Source of the DNA: Alphaproteobacteria bacterium
Lineage (GTDB): Bacteria > Pseudomonadota > Alphaproteobacteria > Micropepsales > Micropepsaceae
Reading direction: 5' to 3'
Assembly: GCA_015654635.1 (NCBI GenBank)
Contig: JAATGP010000040.1
Location: 1-59,000 of the forward strand
Length of the DNA: 59,000 bases
A program made the position numbers and the translations under genes. Shown here piece by piece: positions 28,355 to 37,116 of the stretch. Within the stretch, counting starts at the first letter, position 1. Each line of letters begins with the position of its first letter. Below the pieces are notes generated by a model that was given only the letters and a program-made list of their open reading frames with translations, was not told the origin of the DNA and did no database searches.

Positions 28355-29401
28355 TCAGATGATCGCCGCCGGCCATCCGTCGGCGGACCAGACAAGCGGC
28401 GCGATGCGCAAGGCCGGCACGCCCTGACGGCGCGCATCATAGGCATGATAGACGATGTAATCCCGGGCGCCGTCACGCAGGATTGATGCCCCGCCCGGCC
28501 CGCGCCAGCGCGATCCGGAATCGTGCTTTAGGACGATCGAGCCGTTGCCCGAGGACATCGCAAAACGGTTGGCATCGCCATAAGGCCCGGTGATGCTGGG
28601 CGCGCGTCCGACGACGGTGTAGTAGTTGGAATCGGCGCCACGGCAGCAGAAATCAAAGGCGCAAAACAGATAATAATAGCCACCCTGCTCGATGATAAAC
28701 GGCGCTTCGATCGCGTCGATTCCGGGATCGTTGGTCGGCCGTTTGGCAAGCGAATGAACTTGCGGTTTTCCCGGGAACGGCTTGCCGGTGGCCGGATCGA
28801 GTTCGATCAGCTTGATCCCACCCCAAAAGCTGCCGAAGGCCAGCCACTGCTTGCCGTTGCGATCGACAACATGATTGGGGTCGATCGCATTGAAGTCGTC
28901 TTCGGGCCGAGATTCGAAAACGAGGCCCTGATCGATCCATTTGAAGTTGGGGGACGCCGGATCGAGTGTCGCATTGGTCAAGAGGCCGATCACCGACCGG
29001 TTCTTGCCAAAGGCAGAGCAGGCAAAATAGAGAAAATAGCGGCCGCCGACATATGAGATGTCTGGCGCCCAGACTCCTTCTGTTCCTTGGACGAGTTCGC
29101 TCGCCCATTTCGGCAGATCGGACAGCACGCTGCCACCCTTGTCCCAGTTCACTAGGTCTTTTGAGAACCGCCAAGGAATATGCCCGCCGGCTCCAGGCTG
29201 ATCGGTGCTGAAGATGTAATAGGTATCACCGGCACGGATCGCGCAAGGATCGTGAACCGGCGAGACATTGCCGCTGAGACGGCTGTTGAGCGGCTCGGGC
29301 GTTTGGCCAGCGGCGGGCAACAGGACTGTTGCACCTGCGGCCGCCATGCCGCTCAAGAGGAGACCACGGCGATTGAGATTGCTTGAATGATGGACCGACA
29401 T
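28355..29401 (-). CDS. Tat-exported GH43 arabinanase-like glycoside hydrolase (copy 3)
   Basis: This 348-residue GH43 protein is the first enzyme gene after the TonB receptor. The leader NLNRRGLLLSGMAAAGATVL is a typical twin-arginine signal. Catalytic motifs are PVHDPCAIRAGDTYYIFST, FNAIDPNHV and IDAIEAPFII, with the family GVWAPDISY and FDFCCRGADS. Three tandem GH43 genes on one transcript suggest division of labour between long and short arabinan chains. It lies 239 bp downstream of the receptor stop, and that gap contains no clear terminator. Confidence 0.9.
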   Translation of the reverse strand: MSVHHSSNLNRRGLLLSGMAAAGATVLLPAAGQTPEPLNSRLSGNVSPVHDPCAIRAGDTYYIFSTDQPGAGGHIPWRFSKDLVNWDKGGSVLSDLPKWASELVQGTEGVWAPDISYVGGRYFLYFACSAFGKNRSVIGLLTNATLDPASPNFKWIDQGLVFESRPEDDFNAIDPNHVVDRNGKQWLAFGSFWGGIKLIELDPATGKPFPGKPQVHSLAKRPTNDPGIDAIEAPFIIEQGGYYYLFCAFDFCCRGADSNYYTVVGRAPSITGPYGDANRFAMSSGNGSIVLKHDSGSRWRGPGGASILRDGARDYIVYHAYDARRQGVPALRIAPLVWSADGWPAAII

Positions 29402-29640
29402 GCGAAACTCCAGGTCTAGTCCGAACCGATCACGACGTGCAGCGAACTACGAACGGGATCGAGACGGTGGTATGCGATGATCGTTGGACACACCCCGCAT
29501 CGGGAAAAAGCGTGGCAGCCATATCAAAAGACATGATCCGCCACAGTTATCCGAAGAGAGCTATTCGAAAGTACCGAGAGAGACGCCGTCGCTGGAACGG
29601 CCAGACGTGCCGGCAAATGCCCCTCCCGTTTCGCAGCCGT

Positions 29641-32328
29641 CTACAGTTTGTAGCGCAGCCCCAGTTCAATGGTCTGGTCGAAGCGGCGCGTATCACGCGG
29701 ATACACGGCACCAAGCGAACCCCGACCGAAGCTGTCCTGGAAATAACTGTCCAGGAGATTGGTGGCGTCGAAGGTGAAGGTAAGTTGGTCGGACCACTTG
29801 TAGCTGGCCGACAAATCGAGCCACGGCTGCGACTTGGCATAGATCGTATCGGGGTTCTGGCCACCACCGGGCGCGGCTCCTTCGTTAAAGCCGGCACGCC
29901 AATTGTAAGCCACACGGAACGACACCGGACCATATTCATAGATACCTACGGTGTTGAACGAATATTTCGAGATGTTCTGGAACACCCCGTCGACATAGGT
30001 GCCATTTAACTGGATGCCGAGACCACTCCAGTAGCCCGGCAGGAAATCGAAAAACTGGGTATAGTTGATTTCCGCACCGTCGATATGGCCCGAGGAACCG
30101 TTCTCCGGCAGCGTAACCTGATAAACGATGCCGCCGATGGTTTGCGGCGTCACATAGCTGCCGATGTAGCCGTCCACCGCCCGGTAGAACACGGTACCCG
30201 ACACAATATTGGCCGGGCCGAAATAGTATTCGAGCGACAGATCGACGTTATCCGACTTTTCCGGCGTCAGGTTTGGATTGCCGCTGGTGCCGGAGCCCAG
30301 CAACGTCGCCGTCGATGCCGACAGCGACAGACCAGGATTAAGCTGCGCGAAGGTCGGCCGGGTCACGGTGCGGCTAGCCGCCACGCGGACGAAAAGATCG
30401 TCCTCGAGCTTGGCCCGTAGGTTGATGCTGGGCATCCAGTCGGCGACTTCCTTGGAACTCTCGGTCGCGCTGTAAGCAAAGGTGTAGCCGGTGGGTGTTT
30501 GGGTCGTGACCAGCGTATTGCCCTTCATCTCCGATTTTGTATCGACGACACGCAAGCCGATGTTACCGTCAACGGGAAGCCCCCCAAGTCCGAACTCGAA
30601 ATCGCCCTTTACGTAAGCTGCATAACTCTGCTCGCGATCGTCGAACGAATTGGTTGGATCTTCGGGCTGTCCTGCCGCCGGTTGACCGAACAGCGTCCGG
30701 ATCTTACCGACGTTATTGAAAATCCAATCCGGATTGGCATCCATCCACTTCGTGATGCCGAACTTGCCATCGAACATGCTGCCGCCGGTGATCCAATAGG
30801 AGCCGGGATAGGACGCCAGGGTAATACCCGCCCCGGGGTTGCCGTGATAATTGCCACAAGCGACAGAAGCGTCGCGGGCGACCTGCGCGGCATAATAAGG
30901 ACTGCTGGGATCGGGAAAGCTGTCGCAATCCTGCCCGCCGGTATTATCCCCCCGGTTTCGGGCAAAGCGGTTGGCATACCGAAAGCCGGCTTCCACCGAC
31001 TTGAGCACCCTTGCGCCCGTTTCGTAGGTGATATCGGCGCGCAAGTCGATTTCGCTGCCGGTCTGCTTTACCCACTGATCATACCACTGGCGCATGACCA
31101 TGTTTGTCGGGTCAGTCACCGCAGCCGTCGGCACGTTCATGTACGGCGTGCCGGTACCCTGGTAGTTGAAATCCGCAACGTAAGCCGGCGGATCGCCTGG
31201 ATTGTAGTGCGTGTCGAGAATATAACCGGTCTGAGCGAAGCGGCTATCGGTGTAATCGAGCTCGGTCGACAGCGTCACGGAATCGCCCGTCCAAGTCGCC
31301 CCGGTCGCGAACTGATAGGTGTCTGTCTTCGCGCGATAGGACTGGTCGCTGGTCAGATCATAAAAGCCGGCCTTTACTGTCTTCACCTCATTGGTACCGG
31401 GGAATACTGTGGCGGTTGATGCATCAGCGCCGATCCAAGGCAGGCCAACGAAGAAATCGGCCGAATTCGGATTACGATAACGAGTATAGAAAAGCTCGGC
31501 ATAGACTTCCGTGTTGGAGTTCGGACGCCACTGGAGCGATACGTCGGTCGCCAGCCGTTCGCGCCGGCCGAGGATCGACTGCGCACCTTCCGTCAGCGGC
31601 AAATTGGCAGCGCCGCCAGCCCCGGTCGAGCCGGTCACAGGACCGACCGACTGCGACGAGATATAGTTATCGAGAATCTCTTCTTTGTAGTGGCGTTTCG
31701 AATAGTTGACGTCGAAAAGCAATCCGATTTCGCCGATACCTGTGTTCCAGCGATCGCTGATCAGAAGGCTGGCAGTCGGGTCGATGTGGTCAGAAAGCAT
31801 TGAGTCGATGGCGCGTGCACCGCCGGCGATCTCAAGGCCGTCAAAATCGAACGGCCGGTGCAGCCGAACGTCGATCAAGCCGGCAATACCGCCTTCGAGA
31901 TCTGTCGACTGGGCCGACTTGTGCACGTCAACTCGCTGTAGCAATTCCGCTGGAATGTCCTGAAGCGACACATAGCGACCTGTGGACGTGAAAATTTCAC
32001 GTCCGTTCAGGAGCGTGGCGACATCCGGTAAACCGCGAATCAGAAGCTGATTGGCTTCCGCCGCATTGCGGCTGACTTGAATGCCGGTGACATGCTGCAG
32101 AGCTTCGATCACGTTGTTATCCGGCAGCTTGCCGATATCCTGCGCCACGATCGAGTCAACGATCTGGGAGGAGTTCATCTTTAAATCCTGGGCCGATTGC
32201 AAGCTTGCCCGAACGCCCGACACTACGACGGTTTCGAGCTGTTGATCGGTTTGCCCCAACGCCGCGCCCGAGACGAACGTCATTGCGATCGCGGACGCAG
32301 AAAAGCGAAGCGTGTTTTTCCACTGCAT
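29641..32328 (-). CDS. TonB-dependent outer-membrane receptor heading the arabinan operon
   Basis: This is an 895-residue receptor with a signal peptide (cleavage near SGAALGQ), TonB-box-like LETVVVSGVRAS, and a plug with IGKLPDNNVIEALQHVTGIQV and LLIRGLPDVATLLNG. The C-terminal barrel ends TRRFDQTIELGLRYKL, with the classic final aromatic-rich strand. It belongs to the same glycan-importing class as the receptor at 5348-8179 but is well diverged from it (for example NSSQIVDSIVAQDIG against QSTQVVESVIAEDIG). Three GH43 genes follow. The upstream region carries one TCAGACAA and a perfect CTGACAA/TTGTCAG inverted repeat. Confidence 0.94.
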   Translation of the reverse strand: MQWKNTLRFSASAIAMTFVSGAALGQTDQQLETVVVSGVRASLQSAQDLKMNSSQIVDSIVAQDIGKLPDNNVIEALQHVTGIQVSRNAAEANQLLIRGLPDVATLLNGREIFTSTGRYVSLQDIPAELLQRVDVHKSAQSTDLEGGIAGLIDVRLHRPFDFDGLEIAGGARAIDSMLSDHIDPTASLLISDRWNTGIGEIGLLFDVNYSKRHYKEEILDNYISSQSVGPVTGSTGAGGAANLPLTEGAQSILGRRERLATDVSLQWRPNSNTEVYAELFYTRYRNPNSADFFVGLPWIGADASTATVFPGTNEVKTVKAGFYDLTSDQSYRAKTDTYQFATGATWTGDSVTLSTELDYTDSRFAQTGYILDTHYNPGDPPAYVADFNYQGTGTPYMNVPTAAVTDPTNMVMRQWYDQWVKQTGSEIDLRADITYETGARVLKSVEAGFRYANRFARNRGDNTGGQDCDSFPDPSSPYYAAQVARDASVACGNYHGNPGAGITLASYPGSYWITGGSMFDGKFGITKWMDANPDWIFNNVGKIRTLFGQPAAGQPEDPTNSFDDREQSYAAYVKGDFEFGLGGLPVDGNIGLRVVDTKSEMKGNTLVTTQTPTGYTFAYSATESSKEVADWMPSINLRAKLEDDLFVRVAASRTVTRPTFAQLNPGLSLSASTATLLGSGTSGNPNLTPEKSDNVDLSLEYYFGPANIVSGTVFYRAVDGYIGSYVTPQTIGGIVYQVTLPENGSSGHIDGAEINYTQFFDFLPGYWSGLGIQLNGTYVDGVFQNISKYSFNTVGIYEYGPVSFRVAYNWRAGFNEGAAPGGGQNPDTIYAKSQPWLDLSASYKWSDQLTFTFDATNLLDSYFQDSFGRGSLGAVYPRDTRRFDQTIELGLRYKL

Positions 32329-32391
32329 TTCTTACTCCCTCCCTAGCACCGTCAATCGAGCGTTTAGTCACTCGTTGCGGCGTCTCATTAA

Positions 32392-32444
32392 TCAGACAAA
32401 TTTGAATTATTATATTACACTGACAAATACAAGATGATTGTCAG
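32392..32444 (-). promoter_or_regulatory. Multiple GACAA half-sites upstream of second TonB receptor
   Basis: TCAGACAA (32392-32399) lies 64 bp before the receptor start. Just beyond it CTGACAA (32420-32426) and TTGTCAG (32438-32444) form a perfect 7-bp inverted repeat with an 11-bp spacer, in an AT-rich stretch suited to a promoter. This is the densest cluster of such half-sites in the window. Binding by one of the FadR-type regulators is inferred. Confidence 0.55.
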
Positions 32445-33034
32445 AGGTAGGGCAAAATGAGGAATCATTGTTGCCAGCAGGCATCACCGTTGGACGACGG
32501 AGGTTCATAGCCACGGTTCGGCGCGCTGTCCGTAGGCCTCACGATTTTTTTCACTGCTTTGGCGCGACCATGCGCGTCGAGGCGCATAAAACCTAGCAGT
32601 TATGGGTTCATTGGTAATATGTGAGGTGGCTGAGTGCGGCCATGAAGGCGTTCGCTACCACGAAGGAAAGGCGCGCGGTTGCACGAAGGCGATCGCGCCC
32701 GATCTTGGTATCGCTACCATACGAGACGGTAGCCACCGGCCATGGTGGGCTCTATAAAAAGGATCCGGCAAGAGTAGGGCCAGTTGGTATTCAAGCTGGA
32801 CGATCAGCCTGTTCGGGGCGTTGAAGTGGTCCCGGGCAATCTAGGGCTCGAATATCTTGAGCGTGATGGTCGTACGGATTATGACTGGTGTTCTACTACG
32901 GTGTTTGGTGCCCCCCTCTGACGAACACCCCGGCGCGCCGCTATGCGCCTCTTTTCTTCAGAGTCTGATTCAAAACGGGTCGCATAATATCAAGGTCTTG
33001 CGATGCGGCGCGTGAGCCGTCGGAGATGAGCGAT
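32445..33034. other. Intergenic, decayed mobile DNA, no supported gene
   Basis: About 590 bp lie between the operator region and the transposase remnant. Only short open frames (up to 67 codons) without ribosome sites or recognisable motifs occur. GAGTCTGATTCAAAA at 32961 resembles the end sequence of some IS5-family elements and lies on the expected side of the transposase remnant, but its partner end was not found. Confidence 0.35.
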
Positions 33035-33220
33035 GAAGTGAGCCAGAGCCGTTTTTAATTTGTCGCCTGCATAACCGCCTTCGGCGAGATGTGGCGCAGC
33101 CAGGGATACTGTTTGCGAATTGAGGCCAAGTGCCAATGGCGCCGTCGCGGTCCGGAATGTCGGCGGGATGGACCTGCAAGCCGACCATGTGGCCCTCTGT
33201 GTCGGGGACGATGTGGCGCA
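33035..33220 (-). pseudogene. IS5-family transposase fragment (frameshifted)
   Basis: The minus strand reads RHIVPDTEGHMVGLQVHPAD then IPDRDGA (33218-33138), and continues in another frame as PLALGLNSQ...PHLAEGGYAGDKLKTAL (33139-33035). Joined, these match the middle of IS5-type DDE transposases (VDT.G, VHPADIQDRDGA, ADGGYAGDKL). The frame changes at about 33138. The N-terminal third and the region of the third catalytic residue are missing, so this is a dead fragment. Confidence 0.75.
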
Positions 33221-33700
33221 GCCCTCTCGCAGATAATGCTGTCGAGCGATCTCGATCCAGGCCATCGTAAGCTCCATCGAATCCAAGCAGATCGACGAAA
33301 TCACAAGCTGCTGAGATCACACCACCCTTTTTCGGTCAGGCTCTCAGAGACAGGCAGCTCCATTTCATAACGGCCCAATTCATATATCCGCCTATCGATT
33401 AAGCCCTGATCGCATCGCCTGCCGCCCAACTGGTAGCGGCGGTAAAAAATTGACGATGGTATAGCAGAGATATCCTAGCCAACATGGTGATCAATTGACC
33501 GAATCCACATATCGGCATTGATCACGGCCAGCCCCTTCCGGCCTTCAAGTTTCCATCGAAAGGCGTTTTTATCGGGTCAAATATCTATTGAAATAAATGA
33601 TGCCAAATGATCTCGCAGTCCACCAACGTAGCTTCGTCGAATCGGTTCTTGTTGTGAAGCACGCGATCACCGCGCCATGTTATAGGCTTTGTGCTTTGCA
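33221..33700. other. Intergenic, no supported gene
   Basis: This stretch is lower in GC than its surroundings and has no credible ORF, repeat or terminator that I can identify. It joins the IS5 fragment to the left boundary of the conjugation-gene remnant. Confidence 0.35.
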
Positions 33701-33727
33701 TGCGTTTGCCGTGGCATAACGGGGGTA
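33701..33727 (+). repeat. Direct repeat copy A, upstream of traG remnant
   Basis: TGCGTTTGCCGTGGCATAA followed by GGGGGTAA precedes the traG fragment by about 75 bp. An almost identical block is at 34979-35006, upstream of DUF736. The downstream parts of both copies also share a looser CCGCCTGT...GCG stretch. It may be a shared leader or regulatory element of conjugation genes, or a recombination footprint. Confidence 0.6.
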
Positions 33728-33803
33728 AGAGATTGACGGGGGTCACCGCAGTCTAGCGCGCATCGCGGACCGCCTGTTGCGTCCGCGTTTTGCGGACGCA
33801 GAC

Positions 33804-34943
33804 ATGACCCCGACCCAATTGCTCATCGGCCAGATTTTCATCGTTTTCGCGGTGGTCGTTGTCGGCCTGTGGGCAGCGACGCAATGGGCCGCCGCCCAAC
33901 TCGGCTATCAGGCACAGCTAGGGGCGCCGTGGTTCGTCCTCGCCGGCACGCCAGTCTATCAGCCATGGCAGCTTTTCATCTGGTGGTTTCACTACGAAGC
34001 CTATGCTCCGGCGGTCTTCAACAAGGCCCGGATGCTGGCTGGCACAAGTGGCTTTTTGGGCTGCGCCACCGCCATCGCCGGCTCATTGTGGCGGACCCGG
34101 CAGAACCACAACGTCACGACTTACGGCTCCTCGCGCTGGGCCACCCGCCGCGAGATCGCGCATACCGGGCTCCTGCGTCCCGCAGGCGTGTTTCTTGGAC
34201 GGTTCGGCAAGGACTATCTGCGCCACGACGGCCCCGAGCATGTCATGGCCTTCGCCCCGACCCGCTCGGGCAAGGGCGTGGGCCTGGTGGTGCCGACGCT
34301 CCTGTCATGGACCGGCTCGGCCGTCGTCCATGACATCAAGGGCGAGAACTGGATGCTGACTGCCGGATGGCGCCAGCGCTTCTCCCACTGCCTCCTCTTC
34401 AATCCGACCGATCCGCGATCGTCGCGCTACAATCCGCTGCTGGAGGTGCGCAAAGGCTCCGACGAAGTACACGATGTCCAGAACATCGCCGATATCCTCG
34501 TCGACCCCGAAGGGGCATTAGAGCGGCGGTCGCATTGGGAAAAAACGAGCCACTCGCTCCTCGTCGGCGCGATCCTCCACATTCTCTATGCCGAGGAAGA
34601 AAAGACCCTGGCGCGGGTCGCCACCTTCCTTTCTGACCCGCAACGGAGCTTCGCTCATACGCTGCGCCGGATGATGGCGACAAACCATCTCGGCACCAAG
34701 CAAAAGCCGCAGGTCCATCTCGTCGTCGCATCGGCCGCGCGCGAGGTGCTGAACAAGAGCGAGAACGAACGCTCCGGCGTGCTCTCCACCGCCATGTCGT
34801 TTCTCGGGCTCTATCGCGATCCGATCGTCGCCCGCAATACCGCGGCCTGCGATTGGCGCATCACCGATCTTGTCGAGACGGCTCATGGGAACCTCGAAAA
34901 TCCGTACAAACCCACATTAGCACAAATGTGTGTTTGTTCTTAG
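33804..34943 (+). pseudogene. traG: Truncated TraG/VirD4-family conjugative coupling protein
   Basis: The product is the N-terminal part of the inner-membrane ATPase that links DNA to the type IV secretion channel. Two N-terminal membrane segments (LLIGQIFIVFAVVVVGLW; around FLGCATAIAGSLW) precede VTTYGSSRWAT, Walker A in APTRSGKGVGLVVPTLLSW, and VVHDIKGENW. The protein tracks the family as far as ACDWRITDLVETAH and then changes to an unrelated tail before a stop, about 379 residues in place of 600 or more. The Walker B and C-terminal ATPase part are lost. An ATG at 33804 is preferred to TTG at 33777. It is almost certainly non-functional. Confidence 0.85.
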
Positions 34944-34978
34944 GGCCCTTTTTCAACGCTTCCTGATAGCATTTTGCG

Positions 34979-35006
34979 TGCGTTTGCCGTGGCATAAGGG
35001 GGGTAA
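34979..35006 (+). repeat. Direct repeat copy B, upstream of DUF736 gene
   Basis: TGCGTTTGCCGTGGCATAA (34979-34997) is identical over 19 bases to 33701-33719 and is followed by GGGGGGTAA. It lies about 165 bp before the DUF736 start. The two copies bracket the traG fragment. Confidence 0.6.
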
Positions 35007-35169
35007 CGAATTATCGCGGGCGCGCGCAGCCCAAGGGCGTTGCACACCGCCTGTCGCGGCTTGCGCTCAGCGAACCCGAATTATGATCCATGCCAGACAA
35101 GATTACCTCATCAGCGATCACGCCTTCGCCAAAACCCGTGAGGGTGCGGCCTCTGCAGAGAGTTGAGCC

Positions 35170-35496
35170 ATGGCGGTCATCGGCACTTTCAAGCTCGCCA
35201 AGAACGGCGGGTGGGAGGGCAACATCCGCACACTCTGCTTCGAGCAGAAGATCGGGCTCATACCCAACGATGATCAGGTGAACAAAAATGCGCCCGCCTT
35301 CCGCGTCATGCTGGGTTGGCAGCGCATTGGCGAAGCCTGGGAGGAGAAGACCGATGGCAAAACGCCGCGGGACTATCTGAGTGTCCGCATAGATGATCTC
35401 AGCTTTGCCGCTCCGCTTCGCGCAGGGTTATTCCCCGATGACGACGGCACATCGGCGCGGTTGGTGCGGATCCGACAGCAAACGGCACATTCCTGA
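35170..35496 (+). CDS. DUF736 family protein
   Basis: The 108-residue protein begins MAVIGTFKLAKNGGWEGNIRTL and has YLSVRIDDLSFAAPLRAGLF and PDDDGTSARLV, the signature of DUF736. This small family has no known activity and is regularly encoded beside relaxase and tra genes on alphaproteobacterial plasmids and integrative elements. Length is normal, so the gene may be intact although its neighbour traG is truncated. It carries a copy of the conjugation-leader repeat upstream. Confidence 0.85.
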   Translation: MAVIGTFKLAKNGGWEGNIRTLCFEQKIGLIPNDDQVNKNAPAFRVMLGWQRIGEAWEEKTDGKTPRDYLSVRIDDLSFAAPLRAGLFPDDDGTSARLVRIRQQTAHS

Positions 35497-35542
35497 AGGG
35501 TTCTCGCAATGACCGGCGACGAGAATCTTTGGAAGCCGCGAG

Positions 35543-35731
35543 TTGTCGAAATTTCTTGGCTATTCCGAGAGTACGATCTGCCGGATGGTGTCGCAATGCC
35601 CGGATAGACTGCCACCACGCGTTTCGGCTTTGGCGCATCCACGCTGGGTTCCAGAATTGGCTCGCGAATGGGCACGAACCAACAGCGCTATACCGAGGAT
35701 TCGCACTGGACGCCCCCGTCTCATCCGATGA
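35543..35731 (+). CDS. Small HTH-like protein, probably truncated
   Basis: A 62-residue reading with a TTG start begins LSKFLGYSESTICRMVSQCP and contains PPRVSALAHPRWVPELAREW and RTGRPRL. The FLGYSESTICRMV stretch resembles the first helices of AlpA/MerR-like or XRE-like DNA-binding proteins that accompany DUF736 in integrative elements. No good ribosome site precedes it, and the N terminus may be missing after decay. It could equally be a pseudogene. Confidence 0.45.
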   Translation: MSKFLGYSESTICRMVSQCPDRLPPRVSALAHPRWVPELAREWARTNSAIPRIRTGRPRLIR

Positions 35732-35867
35732 TTCCACGAAATGGTACAGATAGAACGCCTTCAGTGCACCAAACCGCAATTTACGAGTTATCCACAGATA
35801 ACTTCGTTCGGTAGTGTACCAAACTGTACCAAACACTCACATTTTCCCCAATGAAATCAAAGGGATT

Positions 35868-35951
35868 TGGTGCGGCCGAGAAGATTCGAACTTCCACGGG
35901 TTGCCCCGCTAGCACCTCAAGCTAGTGCGTCTACCATTCCGCCACGGCCGC
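35868..35951 (-). tRNA. tRNA-Leu (anticodon GAG)
   Basis: On the minus strand the sequence starts GCGGCCGUGGC and ends CGGCCGCACCA, giving a perfect 7-bp acceptor stem with an encoded CCA. The anticodon arm is CUAGC-UUGAGGU-GCUAG, so the anticodon is GAG and the tRNA reads CUC/CUU leucine codons. A long variable arm (CGGGGCAACCCGU) and a T-arm with GUUCGAAUC complete the type II tRNA. Its 3' end faces the DUF736/traG remnant, the usual integration target of tRNA-specific integrases. Confidence 0.96.
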
Positions 35952-36498
35952 AGCTCAGGGGCGCGGGGTGTAGCAAACCCAGATGCGCTTGTGAAGAGTA
36001 AGAGCGGCGGAGGAACTGACAATTCCCAAGCAGCCGCCAACCTGTGCCGCGTCATACCGGCACGCTCGCCTATGCGCGCCCGCCCCGAGACAATGTGAGA
36101 GGCCCTCCGTCCGCTCCGGGAGAAAAAGGAGGAACGACAGCGGTTTGTACCGGGCTGAAGCACTAAGCAATTGTTGTCATATTATTGCTGAATATTGCGC
36201 ATTAAAGTACAATAATTGTTATAGAAAGTGGTGGCGGGGGAGAGGGGGTATGACTGTGATGGCAAATGGCCAGGAAAGCTCGAATGCTGACTTTGGCTTC
36301 GTACGATGATTAAGCCCTCCCCTTCACTGGCGGGCAGACGCCATGTGGTAAGGATCCACGAGGTCAAAGATCCGGCCAGAAATGGGGAGCACAGCGTGGC
36401 TTTTCAAGCCCGGCAATGCTTGCGTCAATATCCGAGCCCTGCGATGACCATCGCTGGAAATGGACGCTAACGTCTCTGCGAACCTTCTTGGATCCTCT
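35952..36498. other. Intergenic between tRNA-Leu and NUDIX gene
   Basis: The 547-bp gap contains an AT-rich island at about 36170-36225 with many ATTATT/AATATT steps, suitable for promoters in either direction. No defined promoter boxes, RNA or ORF could be supported. The tRNA promoter should lie at its left edge on the minus strand. Confidence 0.35.
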
Positions 36499-36963
36499 AT
36501 GACCGCGCTGATCACTATTCCTCGCGAAGATTTCACCCACGCCGTGCGCGTTACGCCGCTGATCTCCATCGATCTCATTCTGCATGATCCGGACGGGGCT
36601 GTGCTTGTGGGGCTGCGCAACAATGAACCGGCCAAAGGCACCTGGTTTGTGCCAGGCGGACGGGTCGCGAAGAATGAACGGCTGACCGAGGCGTTTGCGC
36701 GGATTCTTGGCCTCGAAACGGGTCTCACCATTCCCTTCGCAGAGGCGCGGCTGCTGGGCGCTTACGAGCACTTTTACGACACCAACCGCTTTAGCGAACC
36801 GGGCTATGGTACGCATTATGTCGTGCTGGGCTATGAACTGAAACTGGCGGCACGTCCGCACATCCTGCTCGACGATCAACATAGTGCAATCAAATGGATG
36901 GCTGTGCCGGAGTTGCTGGCTGCGCCGGGTGTGCATGAAAATACCAAGGCGTACTTTCGGTAG
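36499..36963 (+). CDS. gmm: GDP-mannose mannosyl hydrolase (NUDIX)
   Basis: It hydrolyses GDP-mannose or GDP-glucose to GDP and the sugar, a housecleaning or precursor-balancing step. The sequence follows E. coli Gmm closely: VRVTPLISIDLIL, GTWFVPGGRVAKNERLTEAFARIL (the degenerate NUDIX box typical of this subfamily), YEHFYDTNRF, GTHYVVLGYEL and VHENTKAYF at the C terminus. The ATG at 36499 has GGA eight bases upstream and gives 154 residues; the frame opens at 36460. It stands alone, convergent with cysH. Confidence 0.9.
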   Translation: MTALITIPREDFTHAVRVTPLISIDLILHDPDGAVLVGLRNNEPAKGTWFVPGGRVAKNERLTEAFARILGLETGLTIPFAEARLLGAYEHFYDTNRFSEPGYGTHYVVLGYELKLAARPHILLDDQHSAIKWMAVPELLAAPGVHENTKAYFR

Positions 36964-37116
36964 CGGCCAATTCAACTGCCCCCGCACTGCGCTTCTTTTC
37001 GTCATGGCTGCCCATGAGGCGGCTATTCAGACGCTGACCTATCCGCGATCCCTCGCCCGGCTGGACAGCCGGATCAAGCTTGGCACGATAATAGAAGGAC
37101 GTTACTGGTCGGAACC

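Noticed and set aside
36182..36230. AT-rich block before the NUDIX gene as an origin or binding-site array
   Set aside because: The ATTATT/AATATT steps are irregular, there are no DnaA-box or iteron repeats, and the stretch is only about 50 bp.
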